Below are positions 1 to 6,897 of a stretch of DNA of 7,953 nucleotides, in pieces. The stretch comes from Paenibacillaceae bacterium (GTDB lineage Bacteria > Bacillota > Bacilli > Paenibacillales > NBRC-103111), in assembly GCA_020697475.1 (NCBI GenBank), contig JAJFMO010000142.1:1-7953 (forward strand), in the 5' to 3' direction. The stretch's first letter is position 1. Each line of letters begins with the position of its first letter. The position numbers were made by a program, and so were the translations under genes. Below the pieces are notes generated by a model. It was not told the origin of the DNA. It worked only from the letters and a program-made list of their open reading frames with translations, and did not search any database.

Positions 1-15
1 CGGGAGCCGAGCAGA

Positions 16-35
16 TAACGGCAAATACGCCGTTA
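16..35. repeat. Small perfect inverted repeat (7-bp arms)
   Basis: TAACGGC (16-22) and GCCGTTA (29-35) are perfect inverted arms around a six-base loop. No run of T follows on either strand, so it is not a convincing terminator. It lies beyond the terminator of the oxidoreductase gene, in a 93-base edge region with no recognisable gene. It may belong to a gene or regulatory element mostly outside the window, or be chance. Confidence 0.3.
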
Positions 36-93
36 AGCGACGCCTTCACCTCGAGAACCGGGCGGATAACAGGGGGGGTTATTCCCAACATTC

Positions 94-134
94 AAATAAA
101 AAGGCACCCGCCCATCTACATGGGAAGTGCCTTT
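94..134 (-). terminator. Rho-independent terminator after the FAD oxidoreductase gene
   Basis: Read on the minus strand, AAAGGCAC pairs with GTGCCTTT (134-127 with 107-100). Inside this, CCCAT pairs with ATGGG around a four-base GTAG loop, with a small asymmetric internal bulge between the two stems. The hairpin is followed directly by a T-rich tract (TTTATTT, about 101-95). It begins about 30 bases past the stop codon of the oxidoreductase gene and is the only good terminator seen in the window. Confidence 0.88.
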
Positions 135-163
135 AGCCTTTCACCTATTATGCTTTAACGCCC

Positions 164-1588
164 TCACCGCACGGACTTGCAAACCACCTGGTCCGCGGGG
201 ATAACGTCCTCCATCGAGATGATCGCCCCGTACTCCCGCAGCTTCCGCCGGATCTCCTGCACGTCGACGTCCTCAGGCGCGACATTCTGCTTCACCGCCA
301 AAGCGGCGCCAATCCCCACGCCTTCGCCGATCGACATGCAAGTCGGCATCACCCGCGAGGAGCCGAACACAACTGGATCCACGCTGATGCAGCGGCCGCT
401 CAACATGAGCCGCTTCACATCGCGGCAAATCGTCGCCCCGTACGTGATGCCGTACGGACCGGCGAGCGAGCGAATGATCGTCGAGTCGCCCGAGCCGCTG
501 TGAATATCGATGATGTACGAGCCGAGCGCGATCGTATCGTCGGGGATCAGCCCGGCCACCGCCGCGTCCTCACGGACCATCTGCTTGCCGATAATCCGGC
601 GCGTCTCACGGATGCCGAGGAACGGCGCAATCGAGGACAAGAAAATATTTTCGAAGCCCGGAACGTGTTCCTTCAACATATTAATCAACGGCAACACTTG
701 CAGGTGCGACTCGATTTCGCCGCGGCTGAGTTCCTCCACTTTCGTGCCGTCAAAGTTCAAAATGCGGATGCAATTCAAAGCAATGTATCCGGGACGCGGT
801 AAATTGATATAAATAATCGTATCGCGATCGATCGGACACTTGCCTTCCTGGCGTAGCTTGGACACCAGGTTCTTCAACCCGACGAAGACGTGGTTCTCGC
901 TGGCCCGCAGAAATTCAGCCGTGTAGCCGGGACGAATTTTCATCGTCGACCCATGCTTCAATTCATCCGGATGATCCTGGAGGAAGTCCATAAATCTCTC
1001 CAGATCGAAGCCTCCGACGGTAAACATCAGGGTAGGCGGCTGAGTCTCCCCGTTCGCATACTGCCCCTTCTCGAATTCGGCGCCTGCCATATAGGCTACG
1101 TCGCCGTCGCCCGTCGCGTCAATGAACATATCGGCAAAAATCTCGATTTCCTTGCCTTTGCCCTTCACGATGACCGACTTCAGCTCGCCGTTCTCCGTGT
1201 TTGCGCCGATGATTTCACAGTGCAGGAGCGGACGCACCCCGTATTTTTTGATCTTTTCGAACACGACGATTTTCATCAATTGAGGGTCAATGACCGTCGT
1301 CGAATTATGCAAAGGACATTCCCGATGCCCGAACGATCCGTCCAGTTCAATCAACCGATCGACAATCTCCTGCGGCAATCCTTTCGTCACTTGGCGCCCT
1401 TGAGCGTCAAGGAACGCGAGCAACGGCAATCCGATCGTCATGTTCCCGCCCAGGAAGCCTTGGCGATCAACCAGAACCGTCTCAACCCCTTCGCGAGCCG
1501 CCGCCAGTGCAGCGCCGACCCCGCCGGAACCGCCGCCGAGCACGAGCACTTGTGTTTTTATGACTTGTCTTTCCGCGCGATTTTCCAT
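164..1588 (-). CDS. FAD-dependent oxidoreductase (FAD_oxidored family)
   Basis: Predicted 474-residue soluble flavoprotein. An N-terminal Rossmann strand carries the dinucleotide-binding glycine motif LGGGSGG (residues 17-23), followed by an acidic residue ending the second strand (VDRQG, 40-44), which typically contacts the FAD ribose. The later FAD-contact motif FIDATGDGDVAYMAGA lies at 155-170, LGIRETRRIIGKQ at 324-336, and a C-terminal FAD segment (GRCISVDP to GEGVGIGAA) at 398-428. This layout fits the FAD_oxidored family (Pfam PF12831), whose substrates are mostly unknown, so none is assigned. No signal peptide or membrane segment is seen. The start is placed at MENRAERQ because GGGAGAG lies 8 bases upstream; the reading frame stays open to 1660, but those 24 extra codons look unlike protein and lack a ribosome site. 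The gene ends at a strong terminator. Its neighbours give no clear pathway. Confidence 0.9.
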   Translation of the reverse strand: MENRAERQVIKTQVLVLGGGSGGVGAALAAAREGVETVLVDRQGFLGGNMTIGLPLLAFLDAQGRQVTKGLPQEIVDRLIELDGSFGHRECPLHNSTTVIDPQLMKIVVFEKIKKYGVRPLLHCEIIGANTENGELKSVIVKGKGKEIEIFADMFIDATGDGDVAYMAGAEFEKGQYANGETQPPTLMFTVGGFDLERFMDFLQDHPDELKHGSTMKIRPGYTAEFLRASENHVFVGLKNLVSKLRQEGKCPIDRDTIIYINLPRPGYIALNCIRILNFDGTKVEELSRGEIESHLQVLPLINMLKEHVPGFENIFLSSIAPFLGIRETRRIIGKQMVREDAAVAGLIPDDTIALGSYIIDIHSGSGDSTIIRSLAGPYGITYGATICRDVKRLMLSGRCISVDPVVFGSSRVMPTCMSIGEGVGIGAALAVKQNVAPEDVDVQEIRRKLREYGAIISMEDVIPADQVVCKSVR

Positions 1589-1596
1589 CCGTATGT

Positions 1597-1603
1597 CTCT
1601 CCC
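1597..1603 (-). promoter_or_regulatory. Ribosome binding site fixing the oxidoreductase start
   Basis: GGGAGAG on the minus strand lies 8 bases before the ATG at 1588. It favours this start over the in-frame upstream ATG at 1660, which has no purine-rich site in front of it. Confidence 0.65.
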
Positions 1604-1650
1604 ATGTGTTGATAAACTCCATTTCAGAATACACGGAAAGCGGCCCTTTG

Positions 1651-1659
1651 AACATACCA
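1651..1659 (-). promoter_or_regulatory. Possible extended -10 promoter for the oxidoreductase
   Basis: TGGTATGTT on the minus strand resembles an extended -10 element (TG, one base, then TATGTT matching TATAAT at four of six positions). It lies in a locally AT-rich stretch about 65 bases before the oxidoreductase ATG. No convincing -35 is seen at the right spacing. Transcription could instead come through from the helicase gene, because no terminator separates them. Confidence 0.25.
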
Positions 1660-1682
1660 TAATTATTCGCCTTCAATATACT

Positions 1683-1826
1683 TTATTTCATGCGAGGTCT
1701 CCGACGCCTGGGGTTTTCCAGACAATCGATGCACAAATCCGGCCCGCCCTGGGCAAGGATATCGTCCGCCGCCCGCAGGATGGCAAGCAGTTCCGCCTGG
1801 GGCAAAGGCTCCTTCTTCGGTTTCAT
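1683..1826 (-). pseudogene. Truncated RQC-minor-1-like DNA-binding protein remnant
   Basis: From an ATG at 1826 the minus strand encodes 47 residues. The stretch LPQAELLAILRAADDILAQGG (10 residues in from the start, ending just after the double glycine) resembles, from memory, the N-terminal region of RQC-minor-1 family DNA-binding proteins of Bacillales, which typically continue with an arginine and a lysine-rich ILKGS-type helix and run for well over 100 residues. Here the similarity fades after the double glycine and the frame closes at 1683. No ribosome binding site precedes the ATG. The frame is continuous upstream with the transposase fragment, giving a chimeric 86-codon reading frame. 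I read it as a dead remnant. The family assignment is recognition by eye and is the least certain part; the truncation and lack of translation signals are plain. Confidence 0.45.
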
Positions 1827-1837
1827 GACAGACCATT

Positions 1838-1978
1838 GTTGCCATAATTGATTGGGCCAGGTTATTGTCCGATTTTCCGGAAGTCTTCGCGGGTGACTGT
1901 GTTTTGGCTTGCGCGCTCCTGGAGGATGCCCAGCTCTTCGCACAAGCGGTAGGACTTCTTATGGTTCAAATTCAATCG
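1838..1978 (-). pseudogene. IS3-type transposase (OrfB) remnant, frameshifted
   Basis: Two adjoining minus-strand frames together spell the region between the helix-turn-helix and the integrase core of an IS3-family OrfB transposase. The first frame, from 1978, reads LNHKKSYRLCEELGIL and matches the conserved NHK-x-x-YRL-x-x-ELG-L segment. The second, from about 1913, reads RKPKHSHPRRLPENRTIT then WPNQLWQ, matching the basic PKHPRR linker and the NQLW motif that precedes the first catalytic aspartate. The switch of frame at about 1910-1925 needs one small indel. The DDE catalytic residues, OrfA and terminal inverted repeats are absent. The similarity stops at about 1840, immediately before the RQC-minor-like remnant, so an IS copy was probably deleted down to about 140 bases. 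It starts within 25 bases of the helicase stop codon. Confidence 0.6.
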
Positions 1979-2000
1979 TTAGCTCGGCCAAGTTCCCCAG

Positions 2001-5000
2001 TCAGGTACGCTCAAACCAAATTTCCGGCAAAATGATGCGTATTTCTTGTTCCGAGTTTTCTTTCCGCCAGAAGACAATGAAGCGGATGGTCGAGGTGACG
2101 GGGAGAAACCCCCGTTGCCGCAGCGCCTCCACTTGGCCGGCGAATGCCTTGGAGAACCGGAGCACCGGCTGCCCCACCGGGGAGCGGCATCCTTCGGCAT
2201 CGACGAGGAGGCGATTCCCGCTGTTCAGCGCGGCGATCAAGTGCTGGCGGGGTTCGAAGAAGTCTAGCCATATGTCCCGGTAGGTGAGCTGCGCGACGAA
2301 CTGGTCGGGCGGCTCGTAACGATAGGCGTCTTCGATCGAGTCCATCCCCTCCACACGGATAAAGTTCAAAAATCCCCCGTTGTCGCAAATCGTTAAGCTG
2401 CGCTTCGCCCTTGTTATCGCCACGTACAGCTGTCGTCTGGCTTCCGCCGTTCCCGAATTAAAGCGGTCGAGCATCAGGAACACGTTGTCGAATTCACGGC
2501 CTTTCGCCTTGTGGATCGTGGCGACGACAATCGTCTCGATGTCATCACCGAAGAAGTCCTCCAGCTTGGACTCACGGATAAAAAGCTCGAGATCGGTGCG
2601 ATACTTATGTCGCAGATGAACCGCTTCGAAGGCGCGGAGAAGGTTAAGGCACATCTCGAGGTTTGGATTCGGGGTGTCCTCTGCGCCTACCCCAAACCGC
2701 TCCACAAGCCGCCGCTTCGCACCCGCCCACAGCTCATCATCGATGATGTAGGACGCCTCCTCAATTTGCCCCAGGAAAAACCGCACCTCCAGCAAATTCA
2801 ACAGCGAGAATCCCTCATTCGACTGGATCAGCTTGGCCGGCACGCCATGCCGAAGCAGCAGCGCCGTAATCTGCGCCGCCTCCTCGTTCGACTTGGTCAG
2901 GACGCAAGTCGACCCCGCCAGTCCCTCCTCGCGCACCTCGTCGACAAGCGGCACAATCAAGTTGTCACTGCGGTAACGCACCCGTCTGATCGCACCGTTG
3001 TCTCTCTGCATCGCGATAATCGGAGTGTGCTTCAGACGGTGAGGAAGCGTGCGGACGAATTGGTTGGCGTAATCGACCAGGTTTGCTTTGCTGCGGTAAT
3101 TTTCTACCAACTCCACCAACGCCGCTCCCGGCCTTTCCGTCAACCGCTTCATATATTCCGAGCTCGAGCCGCGGAACTCAAAAATATTTTGGTCATCGTC
3201 CCCGACCGCAATCACCCGCATCTCCTCGTTGCGCTCCATCAGCGCCTCAACAAGCGCAAACTCCTGCGCATCCATATCCTGCGCCTCGTCGACGACGAGC
3301 ACCGTCTTCGTCACCCGCCCGGCCTCGACATCCCCGCCGCGAATACGCTCGACCGCCTCGCGGATAATTTGCTCCGACTTGTCGAGCGTACCCAACCTGC
3401 CGAGCAAATCGAAGCAATACGAATGAAACGTGCGGATCTCCACAAAATTCGCTGCATTGCCGATCAGCGCCAGCAACCGCCGCTTGAACTCCGTCGCCGC
3501 CGAGCGGGCGAAGGTAAGCATCAACAGCTGCTCGTGCTTCACGTCCTCCATGAGCAAGAGCGAGGCCAGCTTGTGCACGAGGATGCGCGTCTTGCCGCTG
3601 CCCGGCCCGGCCGCCACAACGATGCAAGGCGAAGACTTGTCGTTGATGATGCCAAGCTGGGTCGGCGACAGCTCGCCGAACAGCTGGCGGAACTTGGCCG
3701 GTGTAATGTTGCGGCGAATTTCCTCCTGGCGGCTGCCTTTGAAATATTTGCCCAGGAACGACACATAATTAAGCTGAAAATAATCGTCGACGAACTGCAG
3801 CGCCGCCTTGTAATCGTCGATCATCTTGCGAGCATACTCTCCGACGATGTGGATTTGCTGCATTTTATTTTCGTAAAATTGGTTTAGCTTCTGGTAATCT
3901 TCGACTTTGTAGCGCTTCTTATTGTCGGTTTCCGTCCGTTCGATCGTCAGCGGATTGTAGACGACCATGAAGCCGCCCTCCAGCTTCAGCGCCTCGATCT
4001 TCGCCAAATAGTACAGCGCATCCTCGACTTCCTCCGTCATTGCCGCCGACTGAAACAGCGTCGATCGGCGAGCATACTCCTCCTTCAGCTCCAGCACGGA
4101 AAACTCGACCGGCATTTCGCCGTTCACGCTCACTTGCTCCTCGCCCAGGCGGATCGGGTCGCCCAAGAACTCGACGATAAACTGCACCAACTCGTGCCGT
4201 CGCGCCAGAGTATCTGCGAGCGCCGACCTGTCGAAGAGACGCAGCACCGCTACGTGGTCCCGACCTTCGTTTTGCCGCTTGATCCAGCCTTTGATCGCCC
4301 ACAGATTGAGTATCGTCCGCAGTTTCGCCGGGCTCGCCTCTACAATGCCGTCAGCCTCCGCCCGCTCGTTAAGCTCCTTGAGATGGACGACGTGCTCCTC
4401 ATCCTCCACCTCGCCCAGCAGGAATCTCTCCAGTTGCGCGAACGATTTCAGGATGACGAGTGACCGGTTGCGCGTTTCCGTCCGCTTGATGTACGCCGTC
4501 AAATCTTTCGAGTCGGCCAACAGGTTGATCTCGCGCAGCAACTGAATCGCCCGGATCACGTCCTCCCTCTCCAGCCCCAACCGGTCGGAGATGTAGTCGA
4601 CCCGCGATTCCGCCTCCTCATCGCTCGCACGCTTGCGGCTGCGGCTGGCGATCAGGCTGCGCATGATGCGGATCGCTTGCACCTTCTGCTGCTCATCGAA
4701 GCGCTCGGACGCCTGAATGTGGCGAATCGCTTCCTCGGCATTGCGCACCCGCAGCCCGTCGGCGAACACCCGCGGCATATTTTGCCCGCGCTGCACATAG
4801 CCGGCTTCCTCCAGCGCGGCAATCGCCGTCTTCACTCGCGTCTCGATGTCGCCGACCGCATCGTCCCACCCAGCCCGGCGGGCGATCTCCAGCGCGGACT
4901 GCGACACCTTCGACCGCACCCGGGTCAAGTCCTTGATCGCTTTCCACACCTGCTGAATCTCCTGGATGCTCACCTTCGTCTGATTCAGCAGAATGAAATG

Positions 5001-6824
5001 CTTATTCAAATCTTCATCGTTAAACAGCACATAGCAATCCGCAGTAATCGACTCGTCGCGGCCGGCCCGGCCCGCTTCCTGCACGTAATTTTCCAATGAA
5101 TCGGAAATGTCGTAATGGATGACCATGCCGACGTCCTTCTTGTCGACCCCCATGCCGAACGCCGAAGTGGCCACCATAATTTGCACTTCGCCCTGCGTGA
5201 ACGCGTCCTGGTTGGCGGACTTCTCCCGCTTGTCCATTTTGCCGTGGTACGCCTTAGCCACATAGCCATCCAGCGCAAGCCGCTGCGCCAACTCATTCGC
5301 CTTCTTCGTACGCGACACATACACAATCGTCGGGCACGGCTTGGCGTCGATCAACTCGCGCACCGTCTGGTATTTCTCTTCTTCATTTCCTTTTTCAAAA
5401 ACGAGATACCGTAAGTTGCTGCGAGAAGCGCTCGAACGAAAAACCTCCATCTCCAGCCCCAGCTTCTCCCGAAAGTACGCGCGAATATCTTCGATCACCT
5501 TCTGCTTGGCGGTCGCGGTGAAGCAGGAGACGGGAATGCCATCGGCGAGGTTCTTCTTTTCCTGCAGCAAGCGGATGAAGTCTCCGATGTACAAATAGTC
5601 GACACGGAAATCTTGCCCCCACGCCGAGAAACAGTGCGCCTCGTCGATGACGAAGCGGACGACGTTACGGCCGAGCAACAGCCGTTCGATCGTGCGCGAG
5701 CGCAGCGATTCCGGCGAAATATACAGAATCGAAGCGGAGCCGCCTTCCACTCGAGCCATCGCCTTGGCGCGCTCGATCGGGTCGAGCAAGCCGTTGATCG
5801 CCACCGCATCGGTGATGCCCATGCGCTCTAGGTTGTCGACCTGGTCCTTCATCAGCGACTGCAGCGGAGAGATGACGACCGTCAGCCCGCGCGCATTGAC
5901 CCCGCTCATCAGCGCCGGCACCTGGAACGTAATCGATTTGCCGCCTCCTGTGGGAAACACAGCCAGCAACGATTTGTTGGCGACGGCCGCGCTGACCGCC
6001 TTCTCTTGCAGCGGCTCCCCGGCGTACGTGCGGTACGCATCGAAGCCGAAAAAGCGTTTTAACCCTTTGTGAATATCCAACGCTTCGTTGCAATAGGCGC
6101 ACCCCGGGACGCACGGGTTGTTGGTCAACAGAAACATCACCCGCTCCACCAGCGGGAAATTCCGCAGCACCCAAGGCGGCGTGATCGAATACCGGCTGCG
6201 CGTGTGGATCAGCGCCAAACAGTAGGCCAGCTCGACCGGGTTGTCTGCGACCAGCCGCGGAAGATCGGCATGCTCGCAGACCCTCGCCGCAAACAGCCGG
6301 CGAATGTCTAGCGCCGGGTTGGCCGCGCTTTCACAAAACCCCAGCCACAAGAAAAACCCAGCGAATTCTCGCTGACCTTTTAATAGAGAACAGTAGATTC
6401 GCTTGAGTCTATGATCCGTCCGCTCAAAAGCCGCCACCTCGTCGAAAAACAAGTCCTTCGCCTTAATCGCATCGTTCAATGGGTTATTCAGCTCATCTGT
6501 CTGCAGTTTGTCGTCCTTGAGCAAGGCGTGGTAAGGCTTGGTCGGGAACAAGAGGGGAGACAGGTACAACGTGTCGATCACGTTCGGGCGAGGAAGGCCC
6601 GTGGCATCGAGGAAAGGTTGAATATAGCGTAAATCATGCTGTAAAATATTGTGCCCGCACACATACTGCGAACCGCGCAGAAAATGCACGAAGCCCGCCG
6701 CCGAATTCGCGTGGAAAGAACGGCCATCCGTTGCAACACCACCGATATCCGTTATCTTGCCGCTATTCGGTTCGATCTCGGTATCGACAAAAGCGATGAT
6801 CGGCATAGTCGCGTCGCTTCCCAT
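2001..6824 (-). CDS. Giant exonuclease-RecQ-UvrD fusion helicase
   Basis: A 1607-residue DNA-processing protein. Residues 7-165 form a DEDD-type 3'-5' exonuclease fold (FVDTE at 12-16, GHNILQHDLRYI at 57-68, D118 in a following helix). Cysteines 238, 242 and 245 form a small cluster. A complete RecQ core covers about 259-612: PTGGGKS 291-297, DEAH 394-397 in a RecQ-type aromatic loop, FTATA 435-439, VATSAFGMGVD 551-561, QEAGRAGRD 582-590. Helical, winged-helix-like segments fill 615-1045. A full SF1 UvrD/PcrA core covers about 1046-1490: Q1056, AAGPGSGKTR 1071-1080, DEAQD 1179-1183, GDDDQNIFEFRG 1208-1219, ENYRS 1241-1245, TIHKAKGREFD 1436-1446, LYVAITRAK 1466-1474. A C-terminal module of about 110 residues is unassigned. 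Ordinary RecQ is about 600 residues and UvrD about 720. AGGAG, 6 bases before the ATG, and an upstream promoter support the start. No terminator follows. Repair, recombination or defence roles are inference. Confidence 0.95.
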   Translation of the reverse strand: MGSDATMPIIAFVDTEIEPNSGKITDIGGVATDGRSFHANSAAGFVHFLRGSQYVCGHNILQHDLRYIQPFLDATGLPRPNVIDTLYLSPLLFPTKPYHALLKDDKLQTDELNNPLNDAIKAKDLFFDEVAAFERTDHRLKRIYCSLLKGQREFAGFFLWLGFCESAANPALDIRRLFAARVCEHADLPRLVADNPVELAYCLALIHTRSRYSITPPWVLRNFPLVERVMFLLTNNPCVPGCAYCNEALDIHKGLKRFFGFDAYRTYAGEPLQEKAVSAAVANKSLLAVFPTGGGKSITFQVPALMSGVNARGLTVVISPLQSLMKDQVDNLERMGITDAVAINGLLDPIERAKAMARVEGGSASILYISPESLRSRTIERLLLGRNVVRFVIDEAHCFSAWGQDFRVDYLYIGDFIRLLQEKKNLADGIPVSCFTATAKQKVIEDIRAYFREKLGLEMEVFRSSASRSNLRYLVFEKGNEEEKYQTVRELIDAKPCPTIVYVSRTKKANELAQRLALDGYVAKAYHGKMDKREKSANQDAFTQGEVQIMVATSAFGMGVDKKDVGMVIHYDISDSLENYVQEAGRAGRDESITADCYVLFNDEDLNKHFILLNQTKVSIQEIQQVWKAIKDLTRVRSKVSQSALEIARRAGWDDAVGDIETRVKTAIAALEEAGYVQRGQNMPRVFADGLRVRNAEEAIRHIQASERFDEQQKVQAIRIMRSLIASRSRKRASDEEAESRVDYISDRLGLEREDVIRAIQLLREINLLADSKDLTAYIKRTETRNRSLVILKSFAQLERFLLGEVEDEEHVVHLKELNERAEADGIVEASPAKLRTILNLWAIKGWIKRQNEGRDHVAVLRLFDRSALADTLARRHELVQFIVEFLGDPIRLGEEQVSVNGEMPVEFSVLELKEEYARRSTLFQSAAMTEEVEDALYYLAKIEALKLEGGFMVVYNPLTIERTETDNKKRYKVEDYQKLNQFYENKMQQIHIVGEYARKMIDDYKAALQFVDDYFQLNYVSFLGKYFKGSRQEEIRRNITPAKFRQLFGELSPTQLGIINDKSSPCIVVAAGPGSGKTRILVHKLASLLLMEDVKHEQLLMLTFARSAATEFKRRLLALIGNAANFVEIRTFHSYCFDLLGRLGTLDKSEQIIREAVERIRGGDVEAGRVTKTVLVVDEAQDMDAQEFALVEALMERNEEMRVIAVGDDDQNIFEFRGSSSEYMKRLTERPGAALVELVENYRSKANLVDYANQFVRTLPHRLKHTPIIAMQRDNGAIRRVRYRSDNLIVPLVDEVREEGLAGSTCVLTKSNEEAAQITALLLRHGVPAKLIQSNEGFSLLNLLEVRFFLGQIEEASYIIDDELWAGAKRRLVERFGVGAEDTPNPNLEMCLNLLRAFEAVHLRHKYRTDLELFIRESKLEDFFGDDIETIVVATIHKAKGREFDNVFLMLDRFNSGTAEARRQLYVAITRAKRSLTICDNGGFLNFIRVEGMDSIEDAYRYEPPDQFVAQLTYRDIWLDFFEPRQHLIAALNSGNRLLVDAEGCRSPVGQPVLRFSKAFAGQVEALRQRGFLPVTSTIRFIVFWRKENSEQEIRIILPEIWFERT

Positions 6825-6830
6825 GGGCTT

Positions 6831-6835
6831 CTCCT
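6831..6835 (-). promoter_or_regulatory. Ribosome binding site of the fusion helicase
   Basis: AGGAG on the minus strand lies six bases before the ATG at 6824. It supports this start over the next in-frame ATG, codon 7, which would be 24 bases from the site. Confidence 0.8.
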
Positions 6836-6837
6836 AA

Positions 6838-6858
6838 AATGTAATATTATTAAACATT
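6838..6858 (-). repeat. AT-rich inverted repeat across the helicase -10 and transcription start
   Basis: AATGT (6858-6854) and ACATT (6842-6838) on the minus strand flank an 11-base AT-only centre. One arm overlaps the -10 hexamer and the other lies just inside the leader, a position where a repressor could bind. The arms are only 5 bp and the region is AT-rich, so chance is quite possible. Confidence 0.25.
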
Positions 6859-6886
6859 ATACCACCCCGCTGAAGGGAGCATACAA
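6856..6886 (-). promoter_or_regulatory. Sigma-A promoter of the fusion helicase
   Basis: Minus strand: a perfect TATAAT (6861-6856) preceded by TGG makes an extended -10. TTGTAT (6886-6881) is a fair -35 at a slightly long 19-base spacing, which an extended -10 can tolerate. The predicted start of transcription near 6849 leaves a leader of about 25 bases before the ATG. The promoter lies in the 73-base gap after the PHP gene, so the helicase has its own promoter although it follows that gene in the same direction. Confidence 0.7.
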
Positions 6887-6897
6887 TAGTTTGCCGA

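Noticed and set aside
64..83. Near-palindrome GATAAC/GTTATT around a run of seven G
   Set aside because: The arms are imperfect and short, and no T tract or promoter is nearby.
1..91. Minus-strand open frame starting with ATG at 91 (MLGITPPVIRPVLEV) and running off the left edge
   Set aside because: There is no ribosome site and the ATG sits immediately after a terminator T tract. The translation matches nothing I recognise, and 30 codons are too few to judge.
890..1612. Plus-strand reading frame of 240 codons opposite the oxidoreductase
   Set aside because: It is the complement of a clear FAD-binding protein, with arginine- and histidine-rich low-information translation and no ribosome site.
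1589..1660. N-terminal extension of the oxidoreductase to the ATG at 1660
   Set aside because: The extra 24 residues do not look like part of a Rossmann protein, no ribosome site precedes 1660, and a good one precedes 1588.
1705..1802. Nine-base direct repeat CGCCTGGGG at 1705-1713 and 1794-1802 within the RQC-minor-like remnant
   Set aside because: It could be a deletion or duplication scar, but nine bases in GC-rich DNA are expected by chance and the flanks differ.
2511..3887. Long plus-strand reading frame (458 codons) inside the helicase gene
   Set aside because: It lies opposite the UvrD half of a gene with intact motifs, is rich in Arg, Leu, His and Gln as expected from the complement of GC-rich codons, and has no recognisable domain.
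2001..6824. Calling the large gene plain recQ or uvrD/pcrA
   Set aside because: Both helicase cores are complete and fused, with an added exonuclease domain, so neither single gene name describes the product.
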